This document shows, one piece after another, positions 7,628 through 12,489 of a stretch of 12,489 bases of DNA; positions within the stretch are counted from its first letter, which is position 1; the number at the start of each line of letters is the position of its first letter. Below the pieces are notes generated by a model. The model made no database searches. It saw only the letters and a list, made by a program, of their open reading frames with translations, and was not told where the DNA came from. The position numbers were made by a program, and so were the translations under genes. This DNA is from Clostridia bacterium (GTDB lineage Bacteria > Bacillota_A > Clostridia > Peptostreptococcales > JAAYPU01). Location of the stretch: assembly GCA_022360735.1 (NCBI GenBank), contig JAKSCF010000530.1, positions 1-12,489 of the forward strand, given 5' to 3'.

Positions 7628-7642
7628 TGATAATCATTATCA
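7628..7642 (+). promoter_or_regulatory. Fur box upstream of flavodoxin
   Basis: TGATAATCATTATCA is a perfect match to the 7-1-7 Fur operator TGATAATnATTATCA known from Bacillus. The perfect dyad extends to 11 bases on each side of the central C (7624/7625 to 7646 region). It lies about 12-26 bases downstream of the predicted transcript start, where bound Fur-Fe(II) would block promoter clearance or elongation. The expected result is flavodoxin expression when iron is scarce. The identity of the binding protein is inferred from motif and target. Confidence 0.85.
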
Positions 7643-7691
7643 TTTTTTTTATTATTTTCAAATCATTAGTTAATTATATTTTAATTTGCTG

Positions 7692-7710
7692 GTTGTAACA
7701 GCCTTACAAC
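7692..7710 (+). other. small hairpin in the flavodoxin leader
   Basis: Arms GTTGTAA (7692-7698) and TTACAAC (7704-7710) form a perfect 7-base stem with loop CAGCC in the 5' leader, 16 bases before the ribosome binding site GGAGGT (7727-7732). There is no T run after it, so it is not a terminator. It may stabilise the leader or be incidental. Confidence 0.4.
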
Positions 7711-7740
7711 ACAATACATAATAAACGGAGGTATTAAAAT

Positions 7741-8172
7741 ATGAAAAAAGTAACAGTACTTTATTGGAGTGGAACAGGAAATACGGAGATCATGGCTAAT
7801 GCGATTGCAGATGGTGTAAAAAATGCAGGCAATCCCGTTGATGTTGTTAAATTTGAAGATGCCAATAAAGATATGGTCATTAACTCAGAGCTGATTGCTT
7901 TTGGTTGTCCGTCTATGGGTGCGGAAGTATTAGAAGAAGAATTTGTAGATCCATTTATCGAATCTCTTAAAGATGTAAATTTTGCCGAAAAATCAATAGC
8001 ACTATTTGGTTCATATGACTGGGGCGATGGTGAATGGATGAGAAACTGGGAAGAACAAATGAAAGGTTATGGCGCCACTTTAGTAGATGATGGTTTAATT
8101 CTTCAATTAGCACCCGATGATGATGGGATACAAGATTGTAAAGATTTAGGTGATAAATTAGCAAAAGCATAA
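7741..8172 (+). CDS. flavodoxin, short-chain clostridial type
   Basis: This small FMN-binding electron carrier can replace ferredoxin when iron is limiting. The 143-residue protein is close to the clostridial flavodoxins. The FMN phosphate loop YWSGTGNTE is at residues 8-16. The loop GCPSMGAE (55-62) provides Met60 on the inner face of the flavin. The loop GSYDWGDGEWMRNWEE (90-105) places Trp94 where the well-studied Clostridium beijerinckii protein has its stacking Trp90. The acidic composition and length (about 138-145) fit the family. GGAGGT lies 8 bases before the ATG. It is transcribed alone, between a promoter with a Fur box and a strong terminator, which supports an iron-starvation role. 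The only visible change is Asp93 where I recall Gly in the C. beijerinckii protein, beside the flavin site. Confidence 0.93.
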   Translation: MKKVTVLYWSGTGNTEIMANAIADGVKNAGNPVDVVKFEDANKDMVINSELIAFGCPSMGAEVLEEEFVDPFIESLKDVNFAEKSIALFGSYDWGDGEWMRNWEEQMKGYGATLVDDGLILQLAPDDDGIQDCKDLGDKLAKA

Positions 8173-8238
8173 ATGGATTTAAATCTATTTAAGATTATAT
8201 TTCATTAAATATAAATTTTTCTTCACATATTTTCTTTT

Positions 8239-8280
8239 ATAAAGCTTCCGAATTAAGATATATTTGGAAGCTTTATTTTT
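8239..8280 (+). terminator. intrinsic terminator after flavodoxin
   Basis: Arms at 8239-8253 (ATAAAGCTTCC then GAAT) and 8262-8276 (ATTT then GGAAGCTTTAT) pair over 15 positions with one G-T pair and an 8-base loop, followed by T-rich sequence. A weaker AT-only hairpin lies before it (TTATATTT 8195-8202, AAATATAA 8207-8214). Confidence 0.8.
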
Positions 8281-8344
8281 ATTAAAATGTACCATTGAAA
8301 GAAAGCGACGACAGTATGTATTAAGTGATAAGTCTAATGGTTTA

Positions 8345-8353
8345 TGTTAAAAT
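8345..8353 (+). promoter_or_regulatory. candidate extended -10 promoter for the ogt gene
   Basis: TGTTAAAAT is an extended -10 element (TG, one base, TAAAAT) about 50 bases before the ATG at 8403. No good -35 is found at 16-18 bases upstream; GTGATA at 8325-8330 is poor. TTGAAA at 8295-8300 lacks a suitable -10 partner. Confidence 0.3.
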
Positions 8354-8402
8354 GGCAGTAAGCCCAAATTAAAATATTTAAGGAATAAAGGGAGCTGGTG
8401 AT

Positions 8403-8855
8403 ATGGAATATTTTTATGTCCATCACTCAATATGTCAACTAAAAGTTGAAGTGACAGGAGACAAAGTAACTGAAATTGATTTTGTGGATAACATTGAAGA
8501 TTCAAATGTTCCTGAGAAGTATGCGTCAATTTATACGGAAATCTTAGAGTATCTTGAGGGAAAGAGAAAAGCTTTTACATTTGAAATTGAGCCGAAAGGA
8601 ACAGAGTTTCAGAAAAAAGCATGGGCTGCATTGAGAGATATCCCTTATGGTGAGACCAGAACCTATAAAGAAATAGCAAAAGCTGTAGGTAATGAAAAAG
8701 CTTGCCGTGCAGTAGGACTTGCCAATAATAGAAATCCTATCGTTTTGGCTATTCCTTGCCATAGAGTCATTGGGTCTAATGGAAAACTGGTTGGTTTTGG
8801 CGGCGGCCTTGATGTAAAAGAAAAACTTCTGAATTTGGAAAAAGAGAATGATTAG
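8403..8855 (+). CDS. ogt: methylated-DNA--protein-cysteine S-methyltransferase (Ogt/MGMT family)
   Basis: This suicide repair protein moves the alkyl group from O6-alkylguanine (and O4-alkylthymine) in DNA to its own cysteine. The 150-residue protein has a short N-terminal domain (1-64) and the conserved DNA-binding/catalytic domain (67-147). Visible motifs are FQKKAWAALRDIPYGET (69-85), the helix-turn-helix with arginine-finger Arg102 in CRAVGLANNRNP, and the active site IPCHRV with nucleophile Cys119. GFGGGLDVKEKLL (131-143) follows. The length is that of the stand-alone Ogt-like proteins, without the Ada regulatory domain. AAAGGGAG lies 8 bases before the ATG. The MerR-type regulator follows 59 bases downstream on the same strand without a terminator, so the two may be co-transcribed. 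Confidence 0.92.
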   Translation: MEYFYVHHSICQLKVEVTGDKVTEIDFVDNIEDSNVPEKYASIYTEILEYLEGKRKAFTFEIEPKGTEFQKKAWAALRDIPYGETRTYKEIAKAVGNEKACRAVGLANNRNPIVLAIPCHRVIGSNGKLVGFGGGLDVKEKLLNLEKEND

Positions 8856-8914
8856 AGTAAAGTTAAACCGGCTTATTGTTTTTATAGGATTGGAAAAGTA
8901 AAAGAAGGTACACG

Positions 8915-9742
8915 ATGAGATATTTAATTGGAGAAATAGCAAAATTAAATAAAATATCTGCCCAGACCCTTAGATACTATGATAAAATCGGTCTCTTTAG
9001 GCCTAATGAAATAGATGAACAAACAGGTTACAGATATTACGGTCTTAACCAATTTCAGAGGCTTCAAACGATAAAATATTTGAAATTCTTAGGATTTTCT
9101 CTTGATGAAATTAAGAGCTATCTTGATAACCCAAATCCCGAAAACACCATAATGTTTCTAAAAACTCAAAGTGACATTGTTGATAAGAAAATAAATCAAC
9201 TCAATTTAATAAAGCAAAATGTAGATAATAAAGTTTCTATCATTAAAGAATATACTTCCCTTGAGAATTATCATTCCGTTAGGCTGGAGGAAGTAGGGCC
9301 TTTAACTGTTATTGGGAAAGATTTAGGTGGTAGATGTATTAACGATGATGAATGGGCCCTTGAACTTAACCAATTGTTAGAACTGAGCTCTAACGAAATC
9401 TTTTTATTTACCGGGGATATAGGGATATCTATAGATAAAGAAGATATTATCAATGGGGATTACTATAAGTTTAAGACTATTTTCTATGTCTTCAGTACAG
9501 ATAGTGAGTATGATATCGAAAATGCCACCATTATTCCTAAGCAGCTTTGTGTAAGAACACTGCATAAAGGCAGTTTTAATCAAACCCATAAAACATATGA
9601 ACGGTTACAGGTATATATCCAACAGAACCATTTAGAAATAGTGGGGGATTCATTTGAGTTGTCAATTATTGACTACATGATTGTTGAAAATGAAGATCAG
9701 CTATTAGTGGATATTAGCATTCCGGTCAAAATGAAAAAATAA
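8915..9742 (+). CDS. MerR family regulator with GyrI-like effector-binding domain (BmrR type)
   Basis: This 275-residue, probably dimeric activator senses small, often cationic or lipophilic, compounds and remodels promoters with over-long spacers. The N-terminal winged helix-turn-helix (about 1-70) starts MRYLIGEIAKLNKISAQTLRYYD and contains the family's RYYDxIGLxRP and GYRYY motifs. A dimerisation coiled coil follows (about 80-113), then a GyrI-like drug-binding domain (about 121-275) with 'TLHKGSFNQTHKTYERL' (215-231) and a Glu at 248. It resembles BmrR of Bacillus. The ATG has AGAAGGT six bases upstream. The MATE gene downstream has a promoter of exactly the MerR-activated kind, so it is the likely target. 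No MerR-type site was seen before ogt or before this gene itself. Confidence 0.9.
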   Translation: MRYLIGEIAKLNKISAQTLRYYDKIGLFRPNEIDEQTGYRYYGLNQFQRLQTIKYLKFLGFSLDEIKSYLDNPNPENTIMFLKTQSDIVDKKINQLNLIKQNVDNKVSIIKEYTSLENYHSVRLEEVGPLTVIGKDLGGRCINDDEWALELNQLLELSSNEIFLFTGDIGISIDKEDIINGDYYKFKTIFYVFSTDSEYDIENATIIPKQLCVRTLHKGSFNQTHKTYERLQVYIQQNHLEIVGDSFELSIIDYMIVENEDQLLVDISIPVKMKK

Positions 9743-9763
9743 TACAAAACAATGCTATTTTAT

Positions 9764-9794
9764 TTGACCTTATAGTAGCTATAAGGTTTATAAT
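9764..9794 (+). promoter_or_regulatory. MerR-type promoter and operator of the MATE gene
   Basis: TTGACC (9764-9769) and a perfect TATAAT (9789-9794) are separated by 19 bases, two more than the 17 favoured by RNA polymerase. The spacer holds a perfect dyad: arms ACCTTATAG (9767-9775) and CTATAAGGT (9779-9787) around TAG. Over-long spacers with a centred dyad are the hallmark of promoters activated by MerR-family proteins, which untwist the DNA to realign the boxes. The adjacent regulator gene ends 21 bases upstream. A looser repeat, CCTA (9798-9801) and TAGG (9806-9809), lies at the expected transcript start. Confidence 0.85.
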
Positions 9795-9816
9795 GACCCT
9801 AGTAATAGGTGGCATC

Positions 9817-9841
9817 TTGTATAGGCTGTATTCCTATACAA
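9817..9841 (+). other. hairpin in the MATE leader
   Basis: Arms TTGTATAGG (9817-9825) and CCTATACAA (9833-9841) form a perfect 9-base stem with loop CTGTATT in the predicted 5' leader, 13 bases before the ribosome binding site. No T run follows (AAAAACC instead), so it is not a terminator. Its role could be mRNA stability, translational control or a second protein site; it is reported as structure only. Confidence 0.5.
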
Positions 9842-9854
9842 AAAACCAGCTATA

Positions 9855-9860
9855 TGGAGG
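9855..9860 (+). promoter_or_regulatory. ribosome binding site fixing the MATE start
   Basis: TGGAGG lies 5 bases before ATG 9866. Earlier in-frame starts (GTG 9809, ATG 9854) are rejected: the first lies in the predicted leader hairpin region with no ribosome binding site, the second overlaps this site itself. Confidence 0.8.
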
Positions 9861-9865
9861 TCATT

Positions 9866-11233
9866 ATGGATAGGACATATGAGTTACAAACGGAAAGAAT
9901 AACAAAGCTGCTATTAAAATATATTATCCCAACGGTTACAGGTATGTTAGTAGCGGCGATTCACATTTTTATAGATGGTATATTTGTAGGTCGAGGAATT
10001 GGAAGTGTCGGCGTTGCAGCTGTCAATATTGTAGTGCCTTTATTTACTGTATATACAGGGTTAGGGCTATTAGTAGGTATTGGAGGGTCTACTCTTGTTT
10101 CTAATCAATTTGCCAGACAAAAATTTGATGAAGCAAGAAAGATATTTACACAATCGACCATGACCTTAGTGTTAATAAGCATCGTATTTATGACCATTAC
10201 ATTGTTATTTATAGAGCCTATTGCAATGATATTAGGGTCAAACGAAGCCATCTTACCTTTGGTTAAGGAGTACTTAGTTGTAATACTCCTTTTAACGCCT
10301 ATATTTATTATGAGCACTGCTTTAACCAATTTTGTTAGAGCTGATGGCGCACCAAAATTTGCAATGATTTGTACATTAATAGGTGCGGTTATTAATGGAA
10401 CATTGGATTATGTTGCTATATTTATTTTAAAATGGGGCTTAACAGGGGCAGCTATTGCAACAGGTGCAGGCAATATTATTTCATTAATCATGATGGTAAT
10501 TTTCTTTCAGACAAAGAGAGGAAATCTATATTTTGTAAAAATAAAATTCGATTTGGAAAAGTTAAAAGAAATAATGTTTATCGGCGTACCCAGCTTTCTT
10601 GCTGAGATAGGCATTTCTATTGTTACCTTGGCACACAACATTATGATGATGAAACTTGCAGGAGCAGTAGGTGTTTCAGCTTATGGTGTCGTCAACTATA
10701 TTTATCCATTAATGCTGATGATTTTCTTAGGGTTAACCATGTCCATGCAACCCGTAATCAGTTATAATCATGGCGCTCTTAAAATAGCACGTGTAAAAGA
10801 AGCCATGATCTTAGTTTTTAAAATTGCACTGGTATCAGGGATTCTATTCTTTCTCAGCGGTATATTTTTTAGCGAATCAATGGTTAAGCTTTTTATTGTC
10901 AATGAAGAAAATGTTATACAGCTTGCTTCAAGAGGGATTAGAATATTCTTTTCCAATTATATTTTCTTAGGACTGAATTTAGCAGTAGTCATGTATTTTC
11001 AATGTACTGAAAGGCCCAAAATATCAGCTTTCATTACAATTCTAAGAAGTGTAATAATCGTATTGGCCTGCTTGTTTATTTTACCTAAGTTTTTAGGAAC
11101 GGATGGCGTTTGGCTATCAGTCCCCATTGCTGAGGGGCTGACGTTCTTATATATCGTGTATGAATACAAATTTAAGCTAAAAAAAGAGAAACATGAAACA
11201 GAAGTTAAAAACTATGATATCATAGCAGGATAA
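9866..11233 (+). CDS. MATE family multidrug efflux transporter
   Basis: This 455-residue, 12-helix antiporter exports drugs or other organic cations in exchange for Na+ or H+. Two six-helix halves are apparent, about 13-215 and 235-435. In the N-terminal half, Asp37 (FIDGIFVG), Asn177 and Asp181 (INGTLDYVAIF) fall where the archaeal PfMATE has its key Asp41, Asn180 and Asp184. The NFVRADGAPK (155-164) and GLTGAAIATGAGN (191-203) stretches are family signatures. Overall it is closest in style to the MepA-like branch. The C-terminus is a lysine/glutamate-rich cytoplasmic tail. It follows the BmrR-type regulator by 123 bases and has its own MerR-type promoter, so it is probably induced by its substrates. 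The substrate range cannot be read. Confidence 0.92.
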   Translation: MDRTYELQTERITKLLLKYIIPTVTGMLVAAIHIFIDGIFVGRGIGSVGVAAVNIVVPLFTVYTGLGLLVGIGGSTLVSNQFARQKFDEARKIFTQSTMTLVLISIVFMTITLLFIEPIAMILGSNEAILPLVKEYLVVILLLTPIFIMSTALTNFVRADGAPKFAMICTLIGAVINGTLDYVAIFILKWGLTGAAIATGAGNIISLIMMVIFFQTKRGNLYFVKIKFDLEKLKEIMFIGVPSFLAEIGISIVTLAHNIMMMKLAGAVGVSAYGVVNYIYPLMLMIFLGLTMSMQPVISYNHGALKIARVKEAMILVFKIALVSGILFFLSGIFFSESMVKLFIVNEENVIQLASRGIRIFFSNYIFLGLNLAVVMYFQCTERPKISAFITILRSVIIVLACLFILPKFLGTDGVWLSVPIAEGLTFLYIVYEYKFKLKKEKHETEVKNYDIIAG

Positions 11234-11259
11234 TTCTTATGTTAAATCGTTAATTTACA

Positions 11260-11298
11260 ATTGTAGTGTCGGGTCCCCGTGCCCGACTTATCCTACAT
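11260..11298. repeat. GC-rich inverted repeat between convergent genes, probable dispersed palindromic element
   Basis: An inner stem GTCGGG (11268-11273) / CCCGAC (11282-11287) encloses loop TCCCCGTG, and an outer stem TGTAG (11262-11266) / CTACA (11293-11297) flanks it. The core is far more GC-rich than the surroundings. It sits in the 81 bases between the convergent MATE and gntR genes and has no T run on either strand. The sequence resembles the 'GTAGG-GTCGGG ... CCCGAC-CTAC' extragenic repeats I recall from many bacterial genomes; copy number cannot be tested here. It could also slow transcription from both sides. Confidence 0.55.
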
Positions 11299-11314
11299 TA
11301 TTCAATTATAAGTA

Positions 11315-11941
11315 TCATAATTTATCATAGTGAATAGCAATCAGCCTTTTTACTTCATCGTGCTGATTTGAGACAACAGCGTCCAAAATCATCTGATGTT
11401 CATGAATATTCTTAGTGCTGCTGGCGTCATTGGTTTGCTGGTAATGAATAATAGCTAAAAAGAGCACATCGGACAGGTTATTATATAGCGAAATTAATCG
11501 CTTATTGTCTGTAACGGTTAAGAAGCAGCCGTCAAAATTAATGGAAGATTTGATTAGGTTATAAGAATCCTTTTCTTTCTGAAAATGATTTTGTTGAGAT
11601 AAATGCTCCCGCATACGAGATATGAGTCTATCTACCTTTCCTTGTGCAACGCACAAATCATACCCTCCGATTAAAAGAATCTGAATGGTTTGGTTGAGCT
11701 CTAAAATTTCATTAGGGGTAAGATCCACTACCCGAATGCCCGTATTTGGATTGGTTATAACAAAACCATCTTTTTCCAACATATTCAGGGCTTCGCGAAT
11801 AGGAGAATTGCTGATATTTAACTCTCTTGCCAAACTGTCTATATTTATTTTTTCACCCAGCTTATAACTCTGAGAAAGAATTTTCTTCTTGATAATATCA
11901 TAAGTCTGGTGTTTCAATGATGTTTTTTTGATGATTGCCAT
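11315..11941 (-). CDS. GntR family transcriptional regulator, FadR/FCD subfamily
   Basis: This 208-residue, probably dimeric DNA-binding protein responds to a small acid metabolite. The winged helix-turn-helix (about 6-73) contains the typical 'TYDIIKKKIL', 'LARELNISNSPIREALNMLEKDGFV' and 'NTGIRVV' stretches. The all-helical FCD ligand domain (about 78-206) keeps Asp137, His182 (EHQMILDAV) and His204 of the usual Asp/His metal site, but has Leu141 where a His commonly follows the Asp by four residues. An upstream in-frame ATG at 11959 exists; 11941 is preferred because AAGTAGG lies 7 bases before it and MAIIKKTSLKHQ resembles normal family starts. It is divergent from the phosphotransacylase gene, which is its likely target. 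Ligand unknown. Confidence 0.88.
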   Translation of the reverse strand: MAIIKKTSLKHQTYDIIKKKILSQSYKLGEKINIDSLARELNISNSPIREALNMLEKDGFVITNPNTGIRVVDLTPNEILELNQTIQILLIGGYDLCVAQGKVDRLISRMREHLSQQNHFQKEKDSYNLIKSSINFDGCFLTVTDNKRLISLYNNLSDVLFLAIIHYQQTNDASSTKNIHEHQMILDAVVSNQHDEVKRLIAIHYDKL

Positions 11942-11948
11942 ATTCACG

Positions 11949-11955
11949 CCTACTT
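11949..11955 (-). promoter_or_regulatory. ribosome binding site supporting the gntR start
   Basis: AAGTAGG on the minus strand differs from AAGGAGG by one base and lies 7 bases before ATG 11941. The alternative ATG at 11959 has no purine-rich site at a suitable distance. Confidence 0.55.
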
Positions 11956-11988
11956 CCATGAAAAATAATAGGATTCGTTAACCATTTC

Positions 11989-12017
11989 AATATATACAAA
12001 ATGAGTTGAAAAGTCAA
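11989..12017 (-). promoter_or_regulatory. gntR promoter
   Basis: On the minus strand TTGACT (12017-12012) and TATATT (11994-11989) are separated by 17 bases, a good housekeeping promoter. Transcription would begin near 11982, about 40 bases before the chosen start. Its -35 box lies in a small dyad, TTGA (12006-12009) and TCAA (12014-12017), which could serve autoregulation. Confidence 0.65.
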
Positions 12018-12046
12018 TTATTCTGTAAAGAGATTGTCAAAAACAC

Positions 12047-12075
12047 TTGACTTATCTGAATATTTTATATACTAT
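12047..12075 (+). promoter_or_regulatory. promoter of the phosphotransacylase gene
   Basis: TTGACT (12047-12052) and TACTAT (12070-12075) are separated by 17 bases. Transcription would start near 12082, leaving a leader of about 70 bases. The -35 box forms one arm of an inverted repeat, GTCAA (12036-12040) and TTGAC (12047-12051). Confidence 0.65.
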
Positions 12076-12076
12076 G

Positions 12077-12090
12077 ATCGTGCATCGTGC
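12077..12090 (+). repeat. tandem heptamer at the transcript start, candidate operator
   Basis: ATCGTGC occurs twice without a gap (12077-12083, 12084-12090) directly after the -10 box, followed by AT. The two TGCA tetramers also make a short dyad with a 3-base centre. Position and adjacency to gntR make it a candidate repressor site; there is no direct evidence of binding. Confidence 0.4.
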
Positions 12091-12137
12091 ATTATCAAAA
12101 AAGATTGTTTTAATTGTGTAACAAATTATCAAAAAAG
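12091..12137 (+). repeat. 13-base direct repeat in the leader of the phosphotransacylase gene
   Basis: ATTATCAAAAAAG is present at 12091-12103 and again at 12125-12137, with starts 34 bases apart. The second copy runs into the ribosome binding site AAGGAG (12135-12140). Confidence 0.6.
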
Positions 12138-12150
12138 GAGTTTGATGCCA

Positions 12151-12489
12151 ATGGTATATAGAAACTTTAAAGAATTAATCGCAAAAGTAAACTCGACAAA
12201 ACGAAAGAGAGTAGTTGTTGCTGCAGCACATGATGAGCATTCACTTGAGGCAGTTTTAGAAGCAGGAAAAAAAGGCATAGTAGATTTTTTACTTGTAGGA
12301 GACAGGGAAAAGATAAATGAAATCAGTACTGGTTTAGGATACGATATAGATAATAGCCTTATGATTCAAGCATCTGATTATGAAGAAGCTGCATTCTTGG
12401 CTGTAGAGTGCATACGTGAGAAAAAAGGCGACTTTTTAATGAAAGGTAAGATACAAACAGCAACATTGCTTAAAGCCGTAGTGGATAAA
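12151..12489 (+). CDS. phosphate butyryltransferase/acetyltransferase family protein, partial (N-terminal 113 residues)
   Basis: This enzyme family exchanges CoA and phosphate between acyl-CoA and acyl phosphate (Ptb/Pta), usually as the first step of making ATP from butyryl- or branched acyl-CoA with a butyrate kinase, or in the reverse uptake route. The visible part, MVYRNFKELIAKV, 'VVAAAHDEHSLEAVLEAGKKG' (about 22-42), 'DFLLVGD' and 'LMKGKIQTATLLKAVV' (96-111), fits Ptb better than Pta. The full protein should be about 300 residues; the remainder lies beyond the window. ATG 12151 is chosen because it is 10 bases after GGAG; an in-frame ATG at 12145 would be only 4 bases away. The divergent GntR-type gene is the likely regulator. 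Confidence 0.85.
   Translation, partial: MVYRNFKELIAKVNSTKRKRVVVAAAHDEHSLEAVLEAGKKGIVDFLLVGDREKINEISTGLGYDIDNSLMIQASDYEEAAFLAVECIREKKGDFLMKGKIQTATLLKAVVDK

Noticed and set aside
7624..7650. Fur-box dyad followed by a T run read as an intrinsic terminator
   Set aside because: The stem is AT-only and matches the Fur operator exactly; it lies downstream of a promoter and upstream of flavodoxin, where a constitutive terminator makes little sense.
8544..8942. 132-codon minus-strand open frame over ogt and the start of the MerR gene
   Set aside because: It covers two clear genes on the opposite strand; its Phe/Ser-rich translation has no family features.
9809..9866. GTG start adding 19 residues (MASCIGC...) to the MATE protein, including a Cys-rich peptide
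   Set aside because: The extension lies in the predicted untranslated leader with a hairpin and has no ribosome binding site; ATG 9866 has TGGAGG.
11262..11297. GC-rich hairpin as an ordinary intrinsic terminator of the MATE gene
   Set aside because: There is no T run after the stem on either strand; the composition and two-part stem fit a dispersed palindrome better, though some termination is possible.
1..12489. Search for tRNA or rRNA genes, CRISPR repeats, insertion sequence ends, phage genes and toxin-antitoxin or defence systems
   Set aside because: Nothing matching these was seen by eye on either strand; all long open frames fall in known metabolic, transport, regulatory or repair families.

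Overview
The window looks like chromosomal DNA from a low-GC, Gram-positive-type anaerobe, most likely a member of the Clostridia. The evidence is AT-rich sequence, strong GGAGG-type ribosome binding sites, TTG start codons, a short-chain flavodoxin very like the clostridial ones, a phosphate butyryl/acetyl-transferase family gene and intrinsic terminators. No phage, transposase, CRISPR array or RNA gene is visible, and species cannot be named from the sequence alone.

Layout. (1) Positions 1-2511 (+) hold the end of a phosphonate-type ABC import operon: the last 13 codons of a probable PhnD binding protein, then PhnC ATPase and two PhnE-type permeases packed head to tail. (2) Positions 2531-6983 (-) hold a convergent two-gene efflux operon. 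A large RND pump comes first and its periplasmic-adaptor-like lipoprotein second, overlapping by 35 bases; both use TTG starts with clear ribosome binding sites. (3) Positions 7269-7499 (+) encode a 76-residue DUF3892-like protein with its own terminator. (4) Positions 7581-8280 (+) are a monocistronic flavodoxin unit with a good extended -10 promoter, a perfect 7-1-7 Fur box just downstream of the predicted start of transcription, and a strong terminator; this is a coherent iron-starvation switch. (5) Positions 8403-11233 (+) hold an O6-methylguanine-DNA methyltransferase, a MerR/BmrR-type regulator and a MATE drug exporter. The MATE promoter has -35 and -10 boxes separated by 19 bp with a perfect 9-3-9 dyad between them, the architecture of MerR-activated promoters, so the adjacent regulator very probably controls the pump. 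(6) Positions 11260-11298 hold a GC-rich inverted repeat between convergent genes, probably a dispersed palindromic element. (7) Positions 11315-12489 hold a FadR/FCD-type GntR regulator diverging from a phosphate butyryltransferase-family gene cut off by the window end. Both promoters can be read, and the shared intergenic region carries several repeats that are candidate operators.

Most of the window is ordinary accessory and housekeeping content. The best supported observations are regulatory: the MerR-type MATE promoter, the Fur-controlled flavodoxin and the divergent gntR/ptb control region. The most unusual protein feature is a pair of extra hydrophobic segments in the central linker of the RND pump. 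I found no convincing new biological system.
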